From RCIO01 sp964629765 (lineage in GTDB: Bacteria; Pseudomonadota; Alphaproteobacteria; Rhizobiales; Rhizobiaceae): DNA of 24,228 bases. The notes beneath the pieces were generated by a model that was given only the letters and a program-made list of their open reading frames with translations, did not search any database and was not told where the DNA came from. The first letter of the stretch is position 1; each line of letters begins with the position of its first letter. The position numbers and the translations under genes are program-made. The stretch spans positions 1 through 24,228 of the forward strand of contig CAZVTK010000061.1 of NCBI GenBank assembly GCA_964629765.1, given 5' to 3'. Positions 1 to 5,281 of the stretch are shown here, piece after piece.

Positions 1-175
1 GCTGACGGTGCGCACCAGCCGTGGCGATTTCGTTCTCGACAATCTCGAGACACGCGTGATGGCGTGGTCGGAGACGCCCTACACCTTCCTCAAGCGTCAG
101 TCAGAGCGCAACTCCGGTGCGTGGGTCGCCATCGACGACAGCCGTGCGACGGTTGCGGTGGGCAGCGTGAAATAG
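1..175 (+). CDS. BTLCP transglutaminase-like cysteine peptidase, 3' end only
   Basis: The frame is open from the window edge (codons in phase with position 2) to a TAG at 173-175, giving 57 C-terminal residues; the start lies outside the window. The segment reads like the end of the bacterial transglutaminase-like cysteine proteinase family (BTLCP, formerly DUF920): a GDFVLDNLE stretch, then VMAWSETPYTFLKRQS, then a tryptophan in GAWVAIDD. In that family the LDN segment carries the Asp of the Cys-His-Asp triad; the Cys and His would lie upstream and cannot be checked here. Members are usually small exported proteins of Alphaproteobacteria with poorly defined roles. A strong intrinsic terminator follows about 135 bp downstream. 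The family call rests on motif memory of a short fragment. Confidence 0.75.
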   Translation, partial: LTVRTSRGDFVLDNLETRVMAWSETPYTFLKRQSERNSGAWVAIDDSRATVAVGSVK

Positions 176-310
176 CAGCCCGATCTGCTTCGATCACGCC
201 GCGGAACGCCGCATTCGATCAAAACGGAGGTGGCGGATGCGCCGGAAGCCGCCCTCTCCCAGTCAAGGCCCGGTCGAGTCCCAGCTGCCCGTCCCCAACG
301 ACCGGGTTCA

Positions 311-350
311 GGAGCCGGCCTCTCCCCAAGAGGCCGGCTCCGCCTTTTTT
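311..350 (+). terminator. Rho-independent terminator after the BTLCP gene
   Basis: A perfect 13-bp stem (311-323 paired with 329-341) with a 5-nt loop is followed by a run of six T at 345-350. This is a textbook intrinsic terminator for plus-strand transcription. It also separates the plus-strand gene from the convergent minus-strand gene ending at 366. Confidence 0.9.
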
Positions 351-365
351 CAGGCTTTCCTGGGG

Positions 366-893
366 TCAGACTTCCTTCAGGCCGCTGGCAAAGCGGCGGG
401 CATTGGCGACGTAGTGCGCCGCCGACATGCCGAGCCGCGCCTTCGCCGCCGCGTCGAGCTCGCGCACCGCCTTGGCCGGGCTGCCGACGATCAGCGAGCC
501 GTCGGGGAATTCCTTGCCCTCCGTCACCAGCGCGCCGGCGCCCACGAGGCAGTTTTTGCCGATCCTCGCGCCGTTGAGCACGATAGCGCCCATGCCCACG
601 AGGCTGCCGTCGCCGATGGTGCAGCCGTGCAGGATGGCGCGGTGACCGATGGTGCAGCCGCGCCCGATGGTGATCGGAAAGCCCGGGTCGGTGTGCATCA
701 CCGTCAATTCCTGGACGTTCGTCTCGTCGCCGATCTCGATCTTTTCGTTGTCGCCGCGAATCGCTGCGCCGAACCAGATGCCGACCCCCGCGCCGATGCT
801 GACCCGGCCGATCACCGACGCATCGGGGGCGATCCAGACGGAAGCGCGGTCCGAGAAGACCGGCTCGATCCCGTCGATGGCGTATAAAGGCAT
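366..893 (-). CDS. Gamma-carbonic-anhydrase-like hexapeptide-repeat protein (YrdA/PaaY type)
   Basis: A 175-residue protein of the left-handed beta-helix gamma-CA family, usual length for YrdA/PaaY-like proteins. Hexapeptide repeats of the I-G-x-x-x-x type run from about residue 22 to 125. The three metal-ligand histidines of the family are visible: His67 in VMHTDPG, and His84 and His89 in GHRAILHGCTIG. RGDN at 47-50 and QELTV at 61-65 match the family. The C-terminal helix (about 145-175) is the usual trimer-packing helix. The start at 893 is chosen because a GGAGGGAG element lies just upstream and the N-terminus MPLYAIDG aligns with the family; the frame stays open upstream but lacks family similarity. 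Likely a cytosolic metal-dependent trimer; carbonic anhydrase activity is unproven for many members. It is divergent from the gene at 1023. Confidence 0.9.
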   Translation of the reverse strand: MPLYAIDGIEPVFSDRASVWIAPDASVIGRVSIGAGVGIWFGAAIRGDNEKIEIGDETNVQELTVMHTDPGFPITIGRGCTIGHRAILHGCTIGDGSLVGMGAIVLNGARIGKNCLVGAGALVTEGKEFPDGSLIVGSPAKAVRELDAAAKARLGMSAAHYVANARRFASGLKEV

Positions 894-912
894 GCTGCGG
901 CTCCCTCCAAGG

Positions 913-984
913 CCGCCGGACGTGCCGGCGGAAACCATCCGTTTACCATGATTGCGCAATTTGACGAACGGCGACGCCGCCGTT
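913..984. promoter_or_regulatory. Two dyads in the divergent intergenic region
   Basis: The 129-bp gap between the divergent genes at 893 (-) and 1023 (+) holds two short perfect inverted repeats: 7 bp at 913-919 / 925-931 (5-nt loop) and 7 bp at 967-973 / 978-984 (4-nt loop). They could be operator sites or mRNA leader hairpins. In such GC-rich DNA, 7-bp palindromes are also expected by chance. I see no convincing -35/-10 pair. Confidence 0.25.
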
Positions 985-1022
985 GCGGCGCGCCCGGAGA
1001 CGATTGGCCGGAGACGACTGGC

Positions 1023-1757
1023 ATGAGCGCAACGACAGCCACGATGGATCCCGCCGGCCCGCAGGTCGCCGAATCGGGCTTCATGATGCGCGTCTTCTAC
1101 ATATTCGCGGCGCTCGCCCTGCTCTCGGCCGCCATCAGCGTCGGCGGCAAGATGATCGGCGCGTCCATCGCGGCCGTGGGCCACACGGAAGACACGACCG
1201 TCTACGAGGTGGTGATCGGCAACAACGTGTTCGGCGTGCCCGCCAACATGATCCGCGCCGCCGAAGCGCGGCGCAACGGCGAGGCCAAGCGCCTCGACCT
1301 CTACGGGCTCTGGCCGTCGTTGGCCGGCTACAGCAATGCGCAGCGCGACGCCTTCAACCACCGTACGGCGCAGCGCCGCATCGTCTTCCTGTCGATCGAG
1401 CCGCGGATGATGTCGCGCGACATGAGCGGCCGGCTGGAGCCCATCTATCGCCGGCTGATCGAGCTGCCGGGCGCGGCCGGGCCGTCCGGCCTGCGCGCCT
1501 ACGGATTCTCCAAGGGGTCGGGCTATGTCGACGAGACGCTGATGGTGGGGGAGAGGCCCGGCGACCAGCCCTTCGTCGCCCGCTGCCTGACGGGCGCGGC
1601 GGCCGCCGCCTCGCTCGCCGAATGCGAGCGCGACATCCATCTCGGCGAGCAGCTCAGCCTCACCTACCGGTTTCCCGGCGACATGCTGGAGAGCTGGGCC
1701 GCGCTGGACGCCGCGGTTTCCGCCAAGGCGGCCGGGATGCTGCGCACCGGCCGCTAA
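1023..1757 (+). CDS. Conserved hypothetical membrane-anchored protein
   Basis: A 244-residue protein I cannot assign to a named family. Residues 1-22 are a short N-terminal tail, 24-41 form one hydrophobic helix (FYIFAALALLSAAISVGG), and the remaining ~200 residues look like a soluble domain, probably periplasmic, with the helix acting as an uncleaved anchor. Two cysteines (Cys188, Cys201) bracket an Ala-rich segment and could form a disulphide, which fits an exported domain. The following motif LSLTYRFP is striking but unknown to me. The ATG at 1023 was chosen over an in-frame ATG at 948 because the upstream 25 codons are Arg-rich and lie in GC-biased spacer; neither start has a strong ribosome-binding site. 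It is divergent from the gamma-CA gene and convergent with DUF3126, whose stop is 24 bp away. Confidence 0.75.
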   Translation: MSATTATMDPAGPQVAESGFMMRVFYIFAALALLSAAISVGGKMIGASIAAVGHTEDTTVYEVVIGNNVFGVPANMIRAAEARRNGEAKRLDLYGLWPSLAGYSNAQRDAFNHRTAQRRIVFLSIEPRMMSRDMSGRLEPIYRRLIELPGAAGPSGLRAYGFSKGSGYVDETLMVGERPGDQPFVARCLTGAAAAASLAECERDIHLGEQLSLTYRFPGDMLESWAALDAAVSAKAAGMLRTGR

Positions 1758-1781
1758 AGGGAGTGGCCGCCGAAGGACGCG

Positions 1782-1991
1782 TCAGTCCAGATCGATGTCG
1801 AGGATCGCCATCGACAGATTGTAGGACAGCTCGCCGTCGTCGTCGTCCCGCGAGATCACGCCGAGAAACTCGTCGCCGACGTAAAGCTCGCAGGAATCCT
1901 TCTTGTTGGGCCGCGCACGGACCTGCAAGGCGGGATTCTTGAACGTCCGCTTGAAATAGGCGTCGAGCTTCTTGATCTCATCCGGTTTCAA
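1782..1991 (-). CDS. DUF3126 family protein (TTG start)
   Basis: A 69-residue acidic protein beginning MKPDEIKKLDAYFKR and ending AILDIDLD, matching my memory of the small DUF3126 family restricted to Alphaproteobacteria. No ATG precedes this N-terminus at a sensible distance. The TTG at 1989-1991 has a GGAG (complement of 1999-2002) seven bases upstream, so I take TTG as the start. The layout suggests a small beta-rich fold: a basic N-terminal helix, two strands around CELYVGDEFLGVI, an acidic turn, then a final strand/helix. It lies about 100 bp downstream of cysE on the same strand, a pairing I recall in other rhizobial genomes, so the two may be co-transcribed. The function is unknown. 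Confidence 0.88.
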   Translation of the reverse strand: MKPDEIKKLDAYFKRTFKNPALQVRARPNKKDSCELYVGDEFLGVISRDDDDGELSYNLSMAILDIDLD

Positions 1992-2089
1992 ACAAAATCT
2001 CCAATGCTTCGGGCCGCCGCTGACCCCGTCGGACGCGCTTCTGGCACGGGCGCGGCGAGGCTGTAAAGCCCGCGGCGACCGCCGCGCGC

Positions 2090-2914
2090 TCAGTCGTCCT
2101 GCGTGCCGAGGAGCTGGTCCATGGCGCGCGACGGCTCCTCGCAGCCGGCCTCGCCGACGATGCGCGCCGGCACGCCGGCCACGGTCTTGTTGGCAGCCAC
2201 CGATTGCAGCACCACCGAGCCCGCCGCCACCTTGGTGCAATGGCCGATCTCGATATTGCCGAGGATCTTGGCCCCTGCCCCGATCAGCACGCCGTGGCGG
2301 ATTTTCGGGTGGCGGTCGCCGCAAACCTTGCCGGTGCCGCCGAGCGTGACGCCGTGCAGCATCGACACGTTGTCCTCCACGACCGCCGTCTCGCCGATCA
2401 CGAGGCCGGTGGCGTGGTCGATGAAGATGCCCTTGCCGATCCGCGCGGCCGGGTTGATGTCGGTGCCGAACACGACCGAGGAGCGGCTCTGGAGATAGAG
2501 CGCGAAGTCGCGCCGGCCGCGGTTCCACAACCAGTGCGCCAGCCGGTGCGTCTGGATCGCGTGAAACCCCTTGAAATAGAGCACCGGCATGATGAAGCGG
2601 TCGCAGGCCGGATCGCGGTCGTAATAGGCCTGGATGTCGACCCGCACGATGGCCGACCAGTCCGGCTGGTCGCGCAGCATGGCGCGGAACGTCTGGCGGA
2701 TGAGGTCGGCCCCGAGATCGGGATGGTCGAGCCGTTCGGAGACGCGGTGGATGACGGCGTCCTCCAGCGATTCGTGGTTGAGGACGGTCGAATAGAGAAA
2801 GGCCGCCAGCAGCGGATCGCTGCGCACGGCCTCCTCGGCCTCGCCGCGCACATGGGTCCAGATCGGGTCCACGGGCTGGATATGTCCCGGCCGTGCCGCA
2901 TTGTGCGATGCCAT
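2090..2914 (-). CDS. cysE: Serine O-acetyltransferase
   Basis: A 274-residue CysE, the usual length. It transfers acetyl from acetyl-CoA to L-serine to give O-acetylserine, the first committed step of cysteine synthesis. The N-terminal helical domain spans about 1-145 (with DPIWTHVRGEA at its start). The left-handed beta-helix runs 146-255 and carries Asp152 (TDINPAARIG) and His167 (IDHATG), which correspond to the E. coli catalytic Asp-His pair, plus GGTGKVCGDRHPKI at 192-205 for acetyl-CoA/serine binding. The start at 2914 has GGAG seven bases upstream. The C-terminus (AMDQLLGTQDD) is short and lacks the terminal Ile that E. coli CysE uses to bind CysK. DUF3126 follows downstream; the YcaQ-like gene is divergent. 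Confidence 0.97.
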   Translation of the reverse strand: MASHNAARPGHIQPVDPIWTHVRGEAEEAVRSDPLLAAFLYSTVLNHESLEDAVIHRVSERLDHPDLGADLIRQTFRAMLRDQPDWSAIVRVDIQAYYDRDPACDRFIMPVLYFKGFHAIQTHRLAHWLWNRGRRDFALYLQSRSSVVFGTDINPAARIGKGIFIDHATGLVIGETAVVEDNVSMLHGVTLGGTGKVCGDRHPKIRHGVLIGAGAKILGNIEIGHCTKVAAGSVVLQSVAANKTVAGVPARIVGEAGCEEPSRAMDQLLGTQDD

Positions 2915-3032
2915 GGCGATTCTCCGCTCGTTCGGTCCGACTGCCGCGTTCGCGGCATCAGGCAGTTCATATTCCATTGCGGCGCACAGTTGAAACGCAT
3001 TTTGCTGAAGATGCCTTGAACGGGGAACGATC

Positions 3033-3054
3033 CTCCTGACGGCGCTGTCAGGAG
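3033..3054. promoter_or_regulatory. 8-bp dyad between divergent cysE and ycaQ-like genes
   Basis: A perfect 8-bp inverted repeat (3033-3040 / 3047-3054) with a 6-nt spacer lies in the 213-bp divergent region. There is no T-run, so it is a poor terminator candidate. Its position suits an operator or a 5'-leader hairpin for either gene. I see no recognisable regulator consensus, and chance occurrence is possible. Confidence 0.3.
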
Positions 3055-3127
3055 CGGCAAGGCGCGGCGGTTGCGCGCGGCGCCCGTTTCGGGTGGACAT
3101 CCGCGAAGCAGAGGCGTGACTGACCAG

Positions 3128-4318
3128 ATGCCTGTTCCCGTTCCCAACGGCGCCGCCCGGCGTTTCCTCATCGACCGCGCGGGGCTTGCGGGCGCTCCCG
3201 CCAAAGCGGCCGACCGCGACGGCCTTTACGCAACCGTCGAGCGGCTGGGCTTCGTGCAGCTCGACAGCATCAACGCGGTCGAGCGCGCGCACCACCACAT
3301 CCTGCATTCGCGCAGCCGCGGCTACCGCGCCGGCCACCTGACGCGGCTGGTGGAGAAGGACCGCCTGCTGTTCGAGCACTGGACCCACGACGCGGCGGTG
3401 CTGCCCGCCGCCTTCTTCCCCTACTGGCGGCACCGCTTCGAGCGCGACAGGACGCGCCTGCCGACGCGGTGGGACGGCCGCTTCGGCGGCGAGGCGTTCC
3501 GCGCCGACTGCGACCGGGTGCTGGACAGGATCGCGCGCGACGGCGCCGTGCTGACGCGCGAATTCGACAGCGAGAAGCCGAAGACCGGCTGGTGGGACTG
3601 GCATCCGTCCAAGACCGCGCTGGAATTCCTCTGGCACACGGGCGAGCTCGCCATCGCCCGGCGCGAGGGTTTTCAGAAGGTCTACGACCTCACCGAGCGC
3701 GTCATCCCGGCCGAGCATCTGCGGCGCGAGGTGAGCCACGAGGAATTCGTCGACTGGGCCTGCCGCAGCGCTCTGGAGCGGCTGGGCTTCGCCACGCGCG
3801 GCGAGATCGCGGCGTTCTGGGGGCTCGTCGCGCCCGACGTGGCGGGACGCTGGCTCTCGCACCATGCGCGCGCGCTGGAGAGTCTGGAGATCGAGGCCGG
3901 CGACGGCGGCAAGCCGGTCGCGGTTCATGCCCTCGCCGGCACGCATGCCGCCGTGGCCGCCGCGCCGAAAGCGCCGTCGCGGCTGCGCATCCTCAACCCG
4001 TTCGACCCGCTGCTGCACGACCGCCGCCGCGCCGAGCGCATCTTCGGCTTCCACTTCCGCATCGAGGTGTTCGTGCCGGAGCCGAAGCGCAAATACGGCT
4101 ATTACGTCTTCCCGGTGCTGCGCGGCGAGACCATGGTCGGCCGCATCGACATGAAGGCGGACAGGGCGGCCGGCGCGCTCGCCGTGCGCGCCTTCTGGCG
4201 CGAGGCGGGCGTGCGCCAGTCGGCGGCGCTGGCCGGCGGGCTGGAGGCCGAGCTCGACCGGATCAGGCGTTTTGCCAGCCTCGACAGCGTCGTCCTGGCG
4301 CCCGGCTGGCTGCGCTGA
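3128..4318 (+). CDS. Winged-helix DNA glycosylase family protein (YcaQ/AlkX, HTH_42)
   Basis: A 396-residue member of the HTH_42 (formerly DUF1006) superfamily of DNA glycosylases that excise alkylated or cross-linked bases. Diagnostic segments are the early GFVQLDSINAV (42-52), the FEHWTHDAAVLP block (82-93), the WWDWHPSKTALEFLW region with its winged-helix character, and a C-terminal ILNPFDPLLHDR block. The catalytic motif is Gln-Leu-Asp at 44-46, the QxD form associated with YcaQ/AlkX rather than the QxQ form of AlkZ. The start at 3128 is tentative; in-frame TTG and GTG codons lie upstream and no start has a strong ribosome-binding site. It is divergent from cysE, and its stop lies 3 bp from the stop of the convergent ferredoxin. 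Probably an interstrand-crosslink or alkyl-purine repair enzyme. Confidence 0.92.
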   Translation: MPVPVPNGAARRFLIDRAGLAGAPAKAADRDGLYATVERLGFVQLDSINAVERAHHHILHSRSRGYRAGHLTRLVEKDRLLFEHWTHDAAVLPAAFFPYWRHRFERDRTRLPTRWDGRFGGEAFRADCDRVLDRIARDGAVLTREFDSEKPKTGWWDWHPSKTALEFLWHTGELAIARREGFQKVYDLTERVIPAEHLRREVSHEEFVDWACRSALERLGFATRGEIAAFWGLVAPDVAGRWLSHHARALESLEIEAGDGGKPVAVHALAGTHAAVAAAPKAPSRLRILNPFDPLLHDRRRAERIFGFHFRIEVFVPEPKRKYGYYVFPVLRGETMVGRIDMKADRAAGALAVRAFWREAGVRQSAALAGGLEAELDRIRRFASLDSVVLAPGWLR

Positions 4319-4321
4319 AAA

Positions 4322-4642
4322 CTATCCCTGCCGCTCGGGAACGCTGACGACCAGCCCCTCCAGCTCGTCGCTGACCCGGATCTGGCAGGACAGCCGCGAG
4401 GTCGGGCGCACTTCGTAGGCGAAGTCCAGCATGTCCTCCTCCATCGGCTCGGGGTTCCCGACCTTGGGGAACCAGTCCTCGGCGACGTAGACATGGCAGG
4501 TGGCGCAGGCGCAGGCGCCGCCGCATTCCGCCTCGATGCCGGGCACGCCGTTGCGGACCGCGTTCTCCATCACGGTGGAACCGTTGTCCGCATCGACCTC
4601 GAAGCGCGTGCCGTCGAATGCGACGTAGGTGATCCTTGCCAT
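4322..4642 (-). CDS. Adrenodoxin-type [2Fe-2S] ferredoxin
   Basis: A 106-residue vertebrate/ISC-type ferredoxin. The cluster ligands are Cys40, Cys46, Cys49 and Cys86 (C-x5-C-x2-C-x36-C), with an extra Cys44 inside the binding loop (AECGGACACATCHVYV). The acidic patch EPMEEDMLDFA (66-76) is the usual partner-docking helix of adrenodoxin-like ferredoxins. It likely carries single electrons to a cytochrome P450 or to Fe-S assembly; no partner reductase is in the window. The ATG at 4642 is preferred because MARITYVAFDG aligns with family N-termini; an in-frame upstream ATG at 4693 would add 17 residues that look non-coding. Convergent with the YcaQ-like gene; the Hpt gene lies 64 bp upstream on the same strand and may share its transcript. 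Confidence 0.93.
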   Translation of the reverse strand: MARITYVAFDGTRFEVDADNGSTVMENAVRNGVPGIEAECGGACACATCHVYVAEDWFPKVGNPEPMEEDMLDFAYEVRPTSRLSCQIRVSDELEGLVVSVPERQG

Positions 4643-4706
4643 GCCGATGGTTCCGGTCCGTAAGGGGCTGGGAGACAGCGTCGAGATAGACATTCGCGGG
4701 CGGGTG

Positions 4707-5066
4707 TCAACCGGAAGGCATCAGGGCTGCGACGAAGGCGCGCAAGTCCTGCGCGCGGGCCTCCAGCTCGGCGACGAGGCCGGGCCGATCCGGCCCGCGC
4801 TCGATGCGCTCGGCCACCGCGCCCAGCGCGAAGGCGCCGACGCCGCGCGCCGCCCCCTTCAGCCGGTGGGCGAGGTCGCGCCGGGTCGGCCCTTCCTGCG
4901 CGGCAATCTGGGGAAGAAGCGCATCCAGCTCGGCCAGCATCAGTTGCAGGACCTCGCTGCGCAGGCCCGCATCGCCCATGGTCTGGCGGTCGAGATGGAC
5001 GAGGTCCAGCAACGCGAGGTCGGGCGCGCCGCCGGAGGGCGTATCGGTCGAGGCCGGCGTGCTCAA
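4707..5066 (-). CDS. Stand-alone Hpt (histidine phosphotransfer) domain protein
   Basis: A 119-residue helical protein made of one Hpt domain. The phosphorylatable His67 sits in AHRLKGAARGVGAF, the H-x-L-K-G motif of phosphorelay intermediates. Helices before (30-55) and after (80-115) would complete the four-helix bundle. Such proteins shuttle phosphate between receiver domains of hybrid kinases and response regulators in the cytoplasm. The first usable start I see is a TTG at 5066 with a poor ribosome-binding site, so the N-terminal ~20 Pro/Ser-rich residues are uncertain. It is not ChpT, which is longer. No kinase or receiver gene is adjacent, so its partners cannot be inferred. It is divergent from the GPR gene, sharing a 215-bp intergenic region. 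Confidence 0.82.
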   Translation of the reverse strand: MSTPASTDTPSGGAPDLALLDLVHLDRQTMGDAGLRSEVLQLMLAELDALLPQIAAQEGPTRRDLAHRLKGAARGVGAFALGAVAERIERGPDRPGLVAELEARAQDLRAFVAALMPSG

Positions 5067-5124
5067 CGGAGAGGCCCGCCGCAGTCGCGCAACCGCCGGA
5101 TTTTTCCGCGCGGGCCACGCCGCG

Positions 5125-5140
5125 TTAACCTTATGTTTAA
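5125..5140. promoter_or_regulatory. CtrA-like TTAA-N8-TTAA site
   Basis: Two TTAA half-sites (5125-5128 and 5137-5140) are separated by 8 bases in an A/T-rich island upstream of the divergent Hpt and GPR genes. The CtrA consensus is TTAA-N7-TTAA, so the spacing is one base too long. The site is plausible because polar-growth genes are cell-cycle controlled in this order, but it is unproven. Confidence 0.3.
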
Positions 5141-5281
5141 AGTTTTACACATGGCCGGTTTCCACGGTTCCAATTGCGCGATGCGGCCTCTACGATACGC
5201 ATTGGCAGTTTATGTCTGGTTTTCGCGTGGATACGAGGGGCCCCGCCGGGGGTGTCCGCGCCAGTTACAGGGTACGGCGGC

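Noticed and set aside
2030..2089. GC-rich hairpin between cysE and DUF3126 as a terminator
   Set aside because: The stem is about 6-7 bp with a very small loop and no T-run on the minus strand.
2915..4054. Upstream extension of the cysE reading frame by nearly 400 codons
   Set aside because: CysE has its normal N-terminus and ribosome-binding site at 2914; the upstream part is antisense to the YcaQ-like gene.
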